The notes: generated by a model from the sequence alone, not told the origin. A stretch of DNA of 64,000 bases from JAVDCA01 sp035293985 (GCA_035293985.1 DATGLS010000054.1:62001-126000), one strand, 5' to 3'; numbered from the stretch's first letter, positions 1 to 9,671 are shown. A program made the numbers and translations.

Positions 1-561
1 GACGTCGCGCTGCACGCCTATATCGCGCACAAGTTCACCGGCGCGCAGCTCGAGCCGGGCCTCAAGGAGGGCGCGTTCTACGACCCGACCAACTTCACGT
101 TCCCGGCCGGCTGCCACCTGTGCGAGGTCGAGATCGATCCCGAGACCGGGAACGTCACGATCGCCAACTGGGTCGCGGTCGACGACTTCGGCGTGGTGAT
201 CAATCCGATGATCGTCGAGGGCCAGGTGCACGGCGGCATCGCCCAGGGCGTCGGCCAGGCGTTGTTGGAGGGCGTGGTCTACAACGCCGACGGCCAGCTC
301 GTGAGCGGCTCGTTCATGGACTACACCATGCCGCGTGCCGACAACCTGCCGACCTTCACGGTCGGCACCACCGTGACCAAGTGCCCCGGCAACCCGCTCG
401 GCATGAAGGGGTGCGGCGAGGCGGGCGCGATCGCGGCGCCGGCCGCGGTCATGAACGCGATCACCGATGCGATCGGCAGCGAGAATATCGCGATGCCGGC
501 GACGCCGGCCGCCGTGTGGGCGGCGATCGCCAAGCATCACAAGGCACACGAGGCGGCCTGA
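1..561 (+). CDS. Molybdopterin-binding subunit of a xanthine dehydrogenase/CO dehydrogenase-type enzyme (CoxL-like), C-terminal part
   Basis: The open frame enters from the left edge and gives 186 residues before TGA. It matches the C-terminal Mo-cofactor domain of the xanthine oxidase/CoxL family: INPMIVEGQVHGGIAQGVGQ and the GCGEAGAIAAPAAVMNAI stretch, whose glutamate corresponds to the catalytic base of the family. Such large subunits bind molybdopterin-cytosine dinucleotide and hydroxylate their substrate in the cytoplasm. The FAD subunit follows 32 bases downstream. The N-terminus and the [2Fe-2S] subunit gene are not visible. The substrate cannot be told from this fragment, so CO dehydrogenase activity is not claimed. 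Confidence 0.9.
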   Translation, partial: DVALHAYIAHKFTGAQLEPGLKEGAFYDPTNFTFPAGCHLCEVEIDPETGNVTIANWVAVDDFGVVINPMIVEGQVHGGIAQGVGQALLEGVVYNADGQLVSGSFMDYTMPRADNLPTFTVGTTVTKCPGNPLGMKGCGEAGAIAAPAAVMNAITDAIGSENIAMPATPAAVWAAIAKHHKAHEAA

Positions 562-593
562 ACGGATTTAACGGATAGAGACGGAGAAAGCGG

Positions 594-1394
594 ATGTACA
601 ACTTCACCTATCATCGTGCGAGCGGCCTGCGCCAGGCGCAGAACCTGATGGGCAAGCTCGAGGACGCAAAGCTCCTCGCCGGCGGCATGACGCTGCTGCC
701 GACCATGAAGATGCGGCTCGCCTCGCCGGCGAATCTCGTCGACCTCGATCGGGTCGAGGGCCTCAACGGCATCGAGCTCAAGGGCCGCTCGCTCGTCATC
801 GGCGCGCTCGCGCGCCACGCCGACGTCGCCAACGACCCGACCGTCGGCGAGGCGATCCCGGCGCTCGCCAACCTCGCCGGCATGATCGGCGATCCGGCGG
901 TACGCCACCGCGGCACGCTCGGCGGCTCGGTCGCCAACAACGACCCGAACGCCGACTATCCGGCGGCGTGCCTCGGCCTCGGCGCCACCATCATCACGAC
1001 CAAGCGCAAGATCCCGGCCGACGAGTTCTTCAAGGGCCTGTTCGAGACCGCGCTCGAGCCCGACGAGATCATCACCAAGGTGAGCTTCCCGCTGCCCAAG
1101 AAGGCGGCCTACATGAAGTTCCGCAACCCGGCCTCGCGCTACGCCCTGGTCGGCGTGTTCGTCGCCAAGCGTCCGTCCGAGATCCGTGTGGCGGTGACCG
1201 GCGCCGGCGCGTCGGGCGTCTTCCGCGTGCCGCAGTTCGAGGAGGCGCTCAAGAAGCGCTTCTCGCCCAAGGTGCTGGAAGGCCTCACTGTGCCGGCCGA
1301 CGGCCTCGCGAGCGACATCCATGGCAGCGCCGAATATCGCGCGCACCTGATCGGCGTGATGGCGCGCCGCGCGGTGGCGGCGGCGGCCGAGTAA
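594..1394 (+). CDS. FAD-binding medium subunit of a molybdenum hydroxylase (CoxM-like)
   Basis: The 266-residue product has the size of CoxM/CutM subunits. It shows the two FAD contacts of the family: AGGMTLLPTMKMR near residues 30-42 and HRGTLGGSVANNDPNADYPA near residues 104-123. A C-terminal CO dehydrogenase flavoprotein domain follows. It passes electrons from the iron-sulfur subunit to an acceptor. The start has the purine-rich stretch GGAGAAAG a few bases upstream. The gene is in the same direction as the CoxL-like gene and close to it, so the two are probably co-transcribed. Confidence 0.92.
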   Translation: MYNFTYHRASGLRQAQNLMGKLEDAKLLAGGMTLLPTMKMRLASPANLVDLDRVEGLNGIELKGRSLVIGALARHADVANDPTVGEAIPALANLAGMIGDPAVRHRGTLGGSVANNDPNADYPAACLGLGATIITTKRKIPADEFFKGLFETALEPDEIITKVSFPLPKKAAYMKFRNPASRYALVGVFVAKRPSEIRVAVTGAGASGVFRVPQFEEALKKRFSPKVLEGLTVPADGLASDIHGSAEYRAHLIGVMARRAVAAAAE

Positions 1395-1411
1395 GCGGCA
1401 GGTTGTGATCT

Positions 1412-1543
1412 TTTACCGTCCCCTGGAGGGGGAGGGCCGCGAGCGAAGCGAGGCCGTCGTCGTGAATCGCGGCGGCGTCACCCCACTCCGGATCGTCTTT
1501 CGCTTCGCTCAAGACGATCCCCCCTGCAGGAGAGGGTAACGGC
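1412..1543. repeat. Dispersed palindromic intergenic element
   Basis: This gene-free stretch begins with a TACCGTCCCCT/GAGGGGGAGGG block and ends with a matching CCCCCTGCAGGAGAGGGTAA block. The inside is rich in GAGCGAAGCGAGG-like motifs. It looks like one of the short palindromic elements that fill intergenic regions across this window. It lies between convergent genes and could also end transcription. Confidence 0.5.
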
Positions 1544-1548
1544 CCGCC

Positions 1549-2769
1549 TCAATCGCAGAGCTTCGCTTTCACCAGCACGCGCCGCATCTCGCTGCGGGCG
1601 TGGCAGGCGCTGGCGACGAGCCGCATGGCCTCGTCGCGCCGTCCCTGCTCGAGCAGGACCATGGCGAGCATGACTTCCGCCTGATCGCGTACAGCGCCGC
1701 CGGCGGCATCCGTCGATGCCAGCGCGAGCGTCTGGCGCAGTTCCGCCTCGGCCGCCGTGAGCTGTTGCGCCTCCCCGAGCGCATAGCCCCGCAGCAGGTG
1801 GGCGCGCGGATCTTTCGGATAACGGGCGAGCAGATCGGAGGATCGCTCCGCGCCGGCCTGCAGCGTCGCCGGCATCTCGGCGGCCGGAATGTAGTCCCGC
1901 GCCTGGACCGCGTAGGCGCCAAAGTGCGTGGCCGCAAAGGCCGAACAGGCGAGCGATCCGGCGAGACCCGTCAGTGCGATCATGCCGGCGAGCCGCGCGA
2001 AGCGCGGCTGCGGGCTGTGGGACCAGATGGCGCAAATGACCATGCCGAGCGCGCCGCCTGCGATCGCGCCGCCGGCGTGGGCGAAATAGTCGACATGGCC
2101 GGAGGCGCCGAACGCGAGCGGCAGGAGCGCCGGCACGCCGAAGCGCAGCGCCGTCTTGCGCATCCGCTGCTGCTGGTCGTCGTCCGCATAGGGGTTGAAG
2201 CTCATGACGAACAGCGCCGCGACGAGGCCCGTGATCGCGCCCGAGGCGCCGACGCTCGGCAAGCCGGGCAGATTGCCGCAGAGCGATCCGATGACGCCGC
2301 CGAGCCCGCTCGCGACGAAGACGAGAATGAACCAGCGGCGGCCGATCATCGGCTCGAGCCGCAGGCCGACGAAGAACAGCGCAACGCTGTTGCCGACGAT
2401 GTGCGAGATGCTGGCATGCAACAGCGGCGCGAGCCCGATCCGCCACCACTGCCCGGACCCGATGACGAGATCGCGGCTGACCGCGCCGAAGGCAATCAGC
2501 GACTGCACGCTCAGATTCCCACCTTTGGCGATGTCGAAGGCGAAACGCGTCTCGGCCCAGAAGATGAGGGCCAAGAGGGCGATCAGACCCACCGTCAGAT
2601 AGGGCAGGTCGTTGAGCAGCGGGTTGTCGCGGAATATCTCGTCAAAGGCGGACGGCTCGCTCGGCGCGGCGATCGACGCGGCTGGTGCAGCCGCGACGCG
2701 CGCCGGCTGCAGGTCGCGCGGGAGGCCGCGCGGCACCGCCGTGCGCCGGCCAAAGGTCTTCGTCGTCAT
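1549..2769 (-). CDS. Rhomboid family intramembrane serine protease
   Basis: The 406-residue product has an N-terminal cytoplasmic tail of about 50 residues, about six hydrophobic segments and a soluble C-terminal region. The rhomboid signature is intact: GASG with the catalytic serine near residue 176, the conserved HASISHIVGN segment, and the partner histidine in DYFAHAGGAIAG near residue 231. Rhomboids cleave membrane proteins within the bilayer. The C-terminal 120 or so residues look helical and TPR-like, which suggests protein contacts; that part is inference. The gene is convergent with the CoxM-like gene and is probably not part of that enzyme system. Confidence 0.9.
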   Translation of the reverse strand: MTTKTFGRRTAVPRGLPRDLQPARVAAAPAASIAAPSEPSAFDEIFRDNPLLNDLPYLTVGLIALLALIFWAETRFAFDIAKGGNLSVQSLIAFGAVSRDLVIGSGQWWRIGLAPLLHASISHIVGNSVALFFVGLRLEPMIGRRWFILVFVASGLGGVIGSLCGNLPGLPSVGASGAITGLVAALFVMSFNPYADDDQQQRMRKTALRFGVPALLPLAFGASGHVDYFAHAGGAIAGGALGMVICAIWSHSPQPRFARLAGMIALTGLAGSLACSAFAATHFGAYAVQARDYIPAAEMPATLQAGAERSSDLLARYPKDPRAHLLRGYALGEAQQLTAAEAELRQTLALASTDAAGGAVRDQAEVMLAMVLLEQGRRDEAMRLVASACHARSEMRRVLVKAKLCD

Positions 2770-2915
2770 GGTTCGCCCCGCGATGTCGGCCGGGGCGATT
2801 CAAGAAGCGAACGCGTTTGCGTCGCGTTAGCGGCCGCGCGCACAAATCGGCGGGATTGCTGGGATGGTAACGAAACGGTTGCGCCGATCCATCAAAAGTG
2901 CGGGATCGCCGCGCG

Positions 2916-3446
2916 TCATGCCCGCGCCTTCTCGAGCTCCGCCAGAAGATCGCGCAGATCGAGCGGATGGGTGTACATGCGCAGGCCGCCGTCGGGGCGT
3001 TGCGGCCACATCTCTTTCGGCCGATCCCAGTAGAGCTCGACGCCGTTGTCGTCCGGATCGCGCAGATAGAGCGCCTCGCTCACGCCGTGATCGCTCGCGC
3101 CTTCGAGCGGGATTTTCGCGACGATCAGCCGGCGCAGCGCGTCGGCGAGCAGGCGCCGCGTCGGGTATAGGATCGCGGTGTGATAAAGGCCGGTGGTCCC
3201 GGGTGCGGGCGGCGAGCCGCCGAGGCTTTCCCAGGTGTTGAGCCCGATGTGGTGGTGATAGCCGCCGGCCGAGATGAAGGCGGCCCCGGGCCGGCTCGTG
3301 GTGAGCTCGAAGCCGAGCACGCCGCAATAGAAGTCGAGCGCGCGCTGCAGGTCGGCGACCTTGAGGTGGACATGGCCGATGCGCACGCCCGCGTCGATCG
3401 TGGGGAATTGCACGGCTTCTTTCGCGATATCGACCGGCTTGTTCAT
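2916..3446 (-). CDS. VOC family protein (glyoxalase/extradiol dioxygenase fold)
   Basis: From the ATG at 3446 the product is 176 residues. It opens with GVRIGHVHLKVADLQRALDFYCGVLGFEL, the first beta-alpha-beta-beta-beta unit of the VOC superfamily. The first metal-site histidine is in GHVHLKV, a second is in GLYHTAILYPT, and DNGVELYWDRP carries the glutamate of the third position. It resembles CatE-type catechol 2,3-dioxygenase-like proteins, whose substrates vary. An in-frame ATG at 3476 is also possible. The substrate is unknown. Confidence 0.8.
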   Translation of the reverse strand: MNKPVDIAKEAVQFPTIDAGVRIGHVHLKVADLQRALDFYCGVLGFELTTSRPGAAFISAGGYHHHIGLNTWESLGGSPPAPGTTGLYHTAILYPTRRLLADALRRLIVAKIPLEGASDHGVSEALYLRDPDDNGVELYWDRPKEMWPQRPDGGLRMYTHPLDLRDLLAELEKARA

Positions 3447-3856
3447 GGACGCGGGTCCCGTGAAGATTTTCGTCATATGTAAGGTACCGCCTGCGCCGGC
3501 AAAAGGCCCGCACTCTCGGCCGCCAAACACGACTCCTCATCCTGTGAGGAGCTTGTCTTCGCGGAGCGAAGACAAGTGTCTCGAAGGATGGGTCGAGCGC
3601 ATTTGCGGCGTCACTTGCGCCCGTGGCCCATGGTTCGAGACGCGCCGCCGCAAGTGCGGCCGCGCTCCCCACCATGAGCCGGAGAAGAATTTTTCGGCTG
3701 ATCGGCAAAGGCGACGGCGCACCGCTTCACCTTAAGCCAGAAGATGAACACTATGTCGGCGTTCCGCCGGCGCGCCGGTTTTCGGCAGCCCCGCCATGCA
3801 TTTGCGGGCTTTTCGTGTTGCGCGACATCGGCGCCGCGACGATATAGATTGGATCA
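3447..3856. other. Intergenic region with a dispersed repeat and the promoter region of the MoxR gene
   Basis: No gene is supported here. Positions 3537-3660 hold a dispersed repeat with the TCATCCTG...CGAAGGATG arrangement that recurs at 6676 and 36521. The last 150 bases before the MoxR start are less GC-rich and contain a GATATAGATTG stretch, and are the likely promoter area. No clear -35/-10 pair was found. Confidence 0.5.
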
Positions 3857-4789
<933 letters not shown>

Positions 4790-4792
4790 CGC

Positions 4793-4945
4793 TTCCCCTC
4801 CCCCGTGCGACCCGCGTGCGGGGGAGGGCCGGGGAGGGGGCGAGTCAGAAAAGCACGATGTAATGGCATGACCGATCCACTTGCCCCCTCCCTGTCCGGC
4901 TTCGCCGGACGTCCCTCCTCCGCAAGCGGGCGAGGGGAAGCAAGC
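4793..4945. repeat. Pair of REP-like palindromes running into the VWA gene
   Basis: Two GC-rich inverted repeats stand here. The first spans about 4796-4842 and has the CTTCCCCTCCCCC...GGGGGAGG layout. The second spans about 4878-4940 and has CCCCCTCCCTG...CAAGCGGGCGAGGGG. The second lies downstream of the best start codon of the VWA gene, so part of the element is read as protein. Confidence 0.6.
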
Positions 4946-6148
4946 GCCGGTCGCCTCGCGGACAACATCGTCCATTTCGCGCGTGCGTTGCGCGCGGCGG
5001 GGCTGCCGGTGGGGCCGGGCGCGGTGCTCGACGCGCTGCAGGCGGTGCAAACGGCGGGCGTCGGCACCAAGGACGACTTCTACTGGACCCTGCACGCCGT
5101 GTTCGTGAAGCGACACGAGCAATCGATCATCTTCGAGCAGGCGTTTCGCATCTTCTTCCGCAAGCGCGGCTACCTCGACCAATTGATGGCGATGCTGCTG
5201 CCGCAGGCGCCGGGCGCGCCCGCGGCGCCGCCGCCGCCCGCCGCGACCCGCGTGCAGGATGCGCTCTTTGCCGAGATGAAAGACAAGCTCAAGCCGGAGG
5301 AGCGTGAGATCGAGCTCGACACCACCTACACGGTATCGGACCGCGAGCTCTTGCAGAAGAAGGACTTCGCCCAGATGACCGCCGAGGAGATCGCGGCGGC
5401 GCGGCTTGCGATCGCCCGCATGGTTCTCTCGCTCGACGAGGTTAAGACCCGCCGCCTCACGCCCGACCGGCGCGGCCACGTCATCGACATGCGCCGGACG
5501 CTGCGCGCCAGCATGAAGGCGGGCGGCGCCTTCATCGATCTCAAATATCTGGGCGTGAAGACCAAGCTCCCGCCGATCGTCGCGCTGCTCGACATCTCGG
5601 GCTCGATGAGCGACTACACGCGGCTCTTTCTGCACTTTCTCCACGCCGTGACGGATGCGCGGAAGCGCGTGCACACCTTTCTGTTCGGCACCCGGCTCAC
5701 CAACGTGACGCGGGCGCTCAAGGCGCGCGATCCCGACGAGGCGCTCAGCGCCTGCTCGGCGAGCGTGCTCGACTGGTCCGGCGGCACGCGCATCGCCACC
5801 TCGCTGCACGTTTTCAACAAGCAATGGGCGCGCCGCATGCTCGGTCACGGCGCGATCGTGCTGCTCATCACCGATGGGCTCGAGCGCGACCCCGACGACC
5901 GCCTCGCCTTCGAGATCGACCGGCTGCACCGCTCCTGCCGGCGGCTGATCTGGCTCAACCCGCTGCTGCGCTTCGAGGGCTTCGAGGCCAAAGCCAAGGG
6001 CATCCAGACCATTTTGCCGCACGTCGACGAGTTCCGCCCGATCCACAATCTCGAATCGATGGCCGAGCTGACCCGGGCGCTATCGGCGCAAGGCGGCCGG
6101 CGGGGGCATCTTGGCGATCCGAAGGAGTGGCTGCGGCGGGTGGCGTGA
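4868..6148 (+). CDS. VWA domain protein (CoxE-like)
   Basis: From the ATG at 4868 the product is 426 residues. A helical N-terminal part containing NIVHFARALRAAGLPVG is followed by a von Willebrand factor A domain with the MIDAS motif DISGSMSDYT near residue 244. This is the CoxE family, the metal-binding partner of CoxD-like ATPases. The first 22 or so residues are encoded by a REP-like repeat and are not conserved family sequence, so the element probably inserted at the 5' end or the true start lies later. An upstream in-frame ATG at 4805 lies in the other repeat copy and is less likely. Confidence 0.88.
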   Translation: MTDPLAPSLSGFAGRPSSASGRGEASAGRLADNIVHFARALRAAGLPVGPGAVLDALQAVQTAGVGTKDDFYWTLHAVFVKRHEQSIIFEQAFRIFFRKRGYLDQLMAMLLPQAPGAPAAPPPPAATRVQDALFAEMKDKLKPEEREIELDTTYTVSDRELLQKKDFAQMTAEEIAAARLAIARMVLSLDEVKTRRLTPDRRGHVIDMRRTLRASMKAGGAFIDLKYLGVKTKLPPIVALLDISGSMSDYTRLFLHFLHAVTDARKRVHTFLFGTRLTNVTRALKARDPDEALSACSASVLDWSGGTRIATSLHVFNKQWARRMLGHGAIVLLITDGLERDPDDRLAFEIDRLHRSCRRLIWLNPLLRFEGFEAKAKGIQTILPHVDEFRPIHNLESMAELTRALSAQGGRRGHLGDPKEWLRRVA

Positions 6149-6171
6149 TATATATTGGGGAATAACGGTTT

Positions 6172-6292
6172 CCGTCATTGCGGGGCGGGCGCCGCCCGCC
6201 GAAGCAACCTCGCTCCACGGCTAGGGATTGCTTCGTCGCGGAGCCCGTGCTCGGGCCGCGCCTAGCGACCCCGAGTGCTCCTCGCAATGACC
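6172..6292. repeat. Dispersed intergenic repeat of the CATTGCGAGG type
   Basis: The element begins with CGTCATTGCGGGGCGGG and ends with CTCCTCGCAATGACC, which are inverted copies of each other. The interior contains GATTGCTTCGTCGC. A related element with the same ends lies at 23836-23930. It separates the VWA gene from the first XdhC-like gene. Confidence 0.6.
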
Positions 6293-6310
6293 TTATGGAA
6301 GGAGATGGCG

Positions 6311-6649
6311 ATGGAGAAGATGGAAACGCTGGCGCGTGACGAGGACATCCTCAAGGCCGCCGAGGACTGGCGCAAGGCCGGCAAGGGCGTGGCGCTCGCG
6401 ACCGTGGTCGAGACCTGGGGCTCGGCCCCGCGGCCGGTCGGCTCCAATTTGGTGATCGACCAGGAGGGCAACTTCCTCGGGTCGGTGTCGGGCGGCTGCG
6501 TCGAGGGCGCCGTGGTCACCGAGGCGATGGATGTGATCGATTCGGGCAAGCCGCGAATGCTCGAGTTCGGCGTCGCCGACGATACGGCCTGGAAGGTCGG
6601 CCTGTCGTGCGGCGGGACGATCCGGGTGTATGTAGAGAAGGTGGACTGA
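6311..6649 (+). CDS. XdhC/CoxI family protein, N-terminal domain only
   Basis: The 112-residue product carries the XdhC N-terminal signature: VVETWGSAPRPVGSNLVID followed by GSVSGGCVEGAVV and the LSCGGTIRVYVE ending with its conserved cysteine. The start at 6311 is chosen because AAGGAG ends six bases upstream; the ATG at 6305 directly abuts that site. XdhC proteins receive molybdenum cofactor, support its sulfuration and deliver it to the hydroxylase. The C-terminal Rossmann domain is encoded separately at 6830, so the two together form one functional XdhC. Confidence 0.9.
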   Translation: MEKMETLARDEDILKAAEDWRKAGKGVALATVVETWGSAPRPVGSNLVIDQEGNFLGSVSGGCVEGAVVTEAMDVIDSGKPRMLEFGVADDTAWKVGLSCGGTIRVYVEKVD

Positions 6650-6675
6650 GACCAATTAACTCGGCCACCAAACCA

Positions 6676-6795
6676 ACCCGTCATCCTGAGGTGCGAGCGT
6701 AGCGAGCTTCGAAGGATGATCGGCCGAGGTGGCGCCACTTGGGCCGTCGCCCTTCGGCCGCGCTTCCCGCAGCCGTCTCAGCGTCACGGGTCTGA
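6676..6795. repeat. Dispersed repeat of the CGTCATCCTGAGG type
   Basis: This 120-base element starts with CGTCATCCTGAGGTGCGAGC and includes CTTCGAAGGATGATCGGCCG. It ends with CCGCAGCCGTCTCAGCGTCACGG. A copy with the same order of motifs lies at 36521-36655 and shorter ones at 3537 and 43156. It lies between the two halves of the split XdhC function. Confidence 0.65.
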
Positions 6796-6829
6796 TGATT
6801 GAGCAAGGTGCAGACGAGAGAACAGATTC

Positions 6830-7531
6830 ATGCGTCTCGATATCCTCAAATCCCTCAACGCCGAGCGCGCCGCGCGGCGCGCCGCGATCGTCGTCACCGA
6901 TGTCGCGAGCGGCGACCAGCGTTTCGTCAAGCGGGCGGACGTCGCGCGCGATCCGCTGCGCGACGCGCTCGAGGCGGCGCTGCGCTCGGGCAAGAGCGGC
7001 ATGGTCGAGACGCCGCAAGGCAAGGTCTTTCTCACCGTGCATGTGCCGCCGACGCGGCTGGTCGTCACCGGCGCGGTGCACATCAGCCAGGCGCTGGCGC
7101 CGATGGCGAAGCTCCTCGGCTATGACGTCGTGATCGTCGATCCGCGCACGGCGTTCGCGACGCCCGAGCGCTTCCCCGACGTGAAGCTGATCGCCGAGTG
7201 GCCCGACGTCGCGCTGCCGCCGCTCAATGTCGACAGCTACACGGCGTTCGTCGCCCTTACGCACGATCCGAAGATCGACGACCCGGCCCTCACGCACGCG
7301 CTCGAGCGCGACTGCTTCTATATCGGCGCGCTCGGCTCGCGGAAGACCCATGCGCGCCGCATCGAGCGGCTCAAGGGACAGGGCATTGCGGCGGACGCGC
7401 TCGGCCGCATCCATGCGCCGATCGGGCTGCCGATCGGCGCGGTGTCGCCGCCCGAGATCGCGCTCGCGATCATGGGCGAGATCACGGCGCGGCTGCGGCT
7501 CGCGCCCGAAAAGGCGGAGAAGGCGGCATGA
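6830..7531 (+). CDS. XdhC/CoxI family protein with C-terminal Rossmann domain
   Basis: The 233-residue product begins with a short partly conserved N-terminal segment, then has an XdhC C-terminal Rossmann domain: VVTGAVHISQALAPMAKLLGYDVVIVDPR near residue 75 and FYIGALGSRKTHARRIERL near residue 163. The ending IGAVSPPEIALAIMGEI is typical of the family. It works in molybdenum cofactor insertion together with the product of the 6311 gene. Its stop overlaps the start of the next gene (ATGA), which indicates translational coupling. Confidence 0.9.
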   Translation: MRLDILKSLNAERAARRAAIVVTDVASGDQRFVKRADVARDPLRDALEAALRSGKSGMVETPQGKVFLTVHVPPTRLVVTGAVHISQALAPMAKLLGYDVVIVDPRTAFATPERFPDVKLIAEWPDVALPPLNVDSYTAFVALTHDPKIDDPALTHALERDCFYIGALGSRKTHARRIERLKGQGIAADALGRIHAPIGLPIGAVSPPEIALAIMGEITARLRLAPEKAEKAA

Positions 7532-9144
7532 AGTTCGGCGCCGTCGCGCCGGCCGACGCCAAGGGCGCGATCGTCGTTCACTCGATCCGCTCCGCCGGCC
7601 TCGTGCTCAAGAAGGGGACTGTGGTGGGCGAGCCCGAGATCGCCGCGCTGCGCGCGGCGGGCATTCCATCGATCACCGTGGCGCGGCTCGAGCCGGGCGA
7701 CGTGTCGGAGGATACGGCGGCGGCCGAGATCGCGGCTGCCGTCGCGGGCGAGGGCGTGCACGTCGATCGCGCCTTCACGGGCCGCGCCAACCTGTTCGCC
7801 GAGGACGCCGGCGTGCTGGTCGTCAATGAGGACGCCATCGACCGCCTCAACGAGGTCGATCCCGACATCACGCTGGCGACGCTCGAAGCGTTCGCGCCGG
7901 TGGTGGTCGGCAAGATGATCGCGACCGTGAAAATCATCCCGTTCGCGGTGTCGAAGGATGCCTGCGATCGCGCGCTCGCCGCCGCGCGCGGGGCAAAGCC
8001 GCTGGTGCGCGTCGCGCCGTACAAAATCCGCAAGGTGGGCGTGATCTCGACACTGCTGCCGGGCCTCGCCGACAAGGTGATCGACAAGACGCTGCGCGTC
8101 ACCCTCGACCGCCTCGCGCCCGCCCATGCGACGATCGTCGCCGAGCGGCGCGTGCCGCACGAGACCCAGGCGCTCGCGCGCGCGCTCGAGGAGGTGCTCA
8201 AAAGCGGCGCCGAGCTCGTGATCGTGTTCGGCGCCTCGGCGATTGCAGACAAGCGCGACGTCATTCCGGCCGCCGTCGAGGCGGTCGGCGGCGAGATCGA
8301 GCATTTCGGCATGCCGGTCGACCCCGGCAACCTGATGCTGGTCGCGCACGCGAACGGCCTGCCGGTGCTCGGCGCGCCCGGCTGCGCCCGCAGCCCGAAG
8401 GAGAACGGCTTCGACTGGATCCTGGCCCGCCTCTTGTGCGGTCTGCCGGTGCGGCGCCGCGATATCACCGGCATGGGCGTCGGCGGCCTGCTGATGGAGA
8501 TCGTGACCCGACCGCAGCCGCGCGAGAACGAGGCGCCGGCCGGCCGGCGCGTCGCCGCAATCGTGCTCGCCGCGGGCCGCTCGACCCGCATGGGCGGGCC
8601 GAACAAGCTCACCGCCGAGATCGGCGGCAAGCCGCTGGTGCGCATCGCGGTCGAGCAGGCGCTCGCCTCGCGCGCCCGGCCGGTCGTGGTGGTGACCGGC
8701 CATCAACGCGAGCAGGTGGAAGCCGCCCTCAAGGGCCTTTCGGTCAAGCTCGTGCACAATCCCGATTACGCCGACGGCCTCTCGACCTCGCTCAAGGCCG
8801 GCATCGCGGCGCTGCCCGCCGACGCGGACGGCGCAATCGTCTGTCTGGGCGACATGCCGCAGGTCGATGCTGCCCTGATCGACCGCCTGATCGCGGCGTT
8901 CGACCCGGAGAAGGGGGCGCTCGTCGCGGTGCCGACCATCGCGGGCAAGCGCGGCAACCCGGTCGTGTGGTCGCGCCGCTTCTTCGCCGATCTCGCCAAG
9001 CTCGACGGCGATATCGGTGCGCGTCACCTGATCGGGACGTACCCGGAGGCGGTCGTCGAGGTGCCGGTGACGGGCAATGGCGCGCTGGTCGACGTCGACA
9101 CGCCGGACGCGCTGCGCGCCGTGAAGGCGGAAATCGAGGGATGA
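7528..9144 (+). CDS. Molybdopterin-binding domain fused to a MocA-like nucleotidyltransferase
   Basis: The 538-residue product has two parts. Residues 1-340 or so form a MoeA/MoaB-type molybdopterin-binding domain with the conserved end GNLMLVAHANGLPVLGAPGC. Residues about 350-538 form an NTP-transferase domain with the signature IVLAAGRSTRMGGPNKL and the CLGDMPQVD metal-site motif. MocA-type enzymes attach CMP to molybdopterin for the dehydrogenase family. The ATG at 7528 overlaps the preceding stop. A longer frame from 7198 runs through the XdhC gene and is rejected. Context supports synthesis of the MCD cofactor for the CoxL-like enzyme. Confidence 0.92.
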   Translation: MKFGAVAPADAKGAIVVHSIRSAGLVLKKGTVVGEPEIAALRAAGIPSITVARLEPGDVSEDTAAAEIAAAVAGEGVHVDRAFTGRANLFAEDAGVLVVNEDAIDRLNEVDPDITLATLEAFAPVVVGKMIATVKIIPFAVSKDACDRALAAARGAKPLVRVAPYKIRKVGVISTLLPGLADKVIDKTLRVTLDRLAPAHATIVAERRVPHETQALARALEEVLKSGAELVIVFGASAIADKRDVIPAAVEAVGGEIEHFGMPVDPGNLMLVAHANGLPVLGAPGCARSPKENGFDWILARLLCGLPVRRRDITGMGVGGLLMEIVTRPQPRENEAPAGRRVAAIVLAAGRSTRMGGPNKLTAEIGGKPLVRIAVEQALASRARPVVVVTGHQREQVEAALKGLSVKLVHNPDYADGLSTSLKAGIAALPADADGAIVCLGDMPQVDAALIDRLIAAFDPEKGALVAVPTIAGKRGNPVVWSRRFFADLAKLDGDIGARHLIGTYPEAVVEVPVTGNGALVDVDTPDALRAVKAEIEG

Positions 9145-9145
9145 G

Positions 9146-9222
9146 GCGAATAGCGAATAGCGAATAGCGAATAGTAAGGGGCTTACCCTACTAGCTATTC
9201 GCCATTCGCTGCTCGCTCTCCA
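9146..9222. repeat. Heptamer array GCGAATA with inverted arm
   Basis: Four GCGAATA-like heptamers stand in a row just after the preceding stop. A short spacer follows, then the inverted arm CTATTCGCCATTCGCTGCTC. The whole can fold into one hairpin. Related arrays occur at 24883, 30612 and 31546. Confidence 0.7.
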
Positions 9223-9290
9223 GTTCTTTCACCAAGTGGCAACGATTCGCTCCTAACCTCGGATCATTCCTTTCGGGGGAGGGGGACTCC

Positions 9291-9671
9291 ATGACGCGCG
9301 TTTCGCGGGCGCTCGCCTGCATGGCGGCAGGCATCTGCGTGTGGGCGGCCAGCATGACATCGGGGCAGGCTGCGGGCGCGATGGCGATCGGCGCCTGCGC
9401 GGCCTACGGCTACGCCTTCGACTATCGCAGCGCCGACGCGGCGCGCACGGCCGCGGAGGGCAAGTGCACCGGCGTCAACTGCAAGGTCGTGCTGATGCTG
9501 CGACACAGCTGCGGCGCCTTCGCGATCGACGGCCACCGCCCGTGCGGCCCGCATGGCTATGCCTCGGCGCGCCGGCTCGGCGAGGCCGAGAACGTCGCCC
9601 TCAAGAGCTGCTACAAATTTGGCGGCAAGGACTGCGTGATCCGCGCCTTCGCGTGCGACGTGAAAGGCTGA
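9291..9671 (+). CDS. Secreted DUF4189 family protein
   Basis: The 126-residue product has a signal peptide ending near QAAG at about residue 28. The mature part has two cysteine-containing repeats, AARTAAEGKCTGVNCKVV and AENVALKSCYKFGGKDCVI, with about eight cysteines in all. This is the DUF4189 layout, found in small exported proteins that probably carry disulfides. The function is unknown. GGGGGAGGGGGA upstream is a plausible ribosome binding site. It stands alone between a heptamer array and the TetR operator region. Confidence 0.8.
   Translation: MTRVSRALACMAAGICVWAASMTSGQAAGAMAIGACAAYGYAFDYRSADAARTAAEGKCTGVNCKVVLMLRHSCGAFAIDGHRPCGPHGYASARRLGEAENVALKSCYKFGGKDCVIRAFACDVKG

Noticed and set aside
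7198..7527. Longer N-terminus for the molybdopterin/NTP-transferase fusion
   Set aside because: This part overlaps the XdhC gene in another frame and is Arg-rich shadow sequence. The ATGA overlap at 7528 is the natural start.
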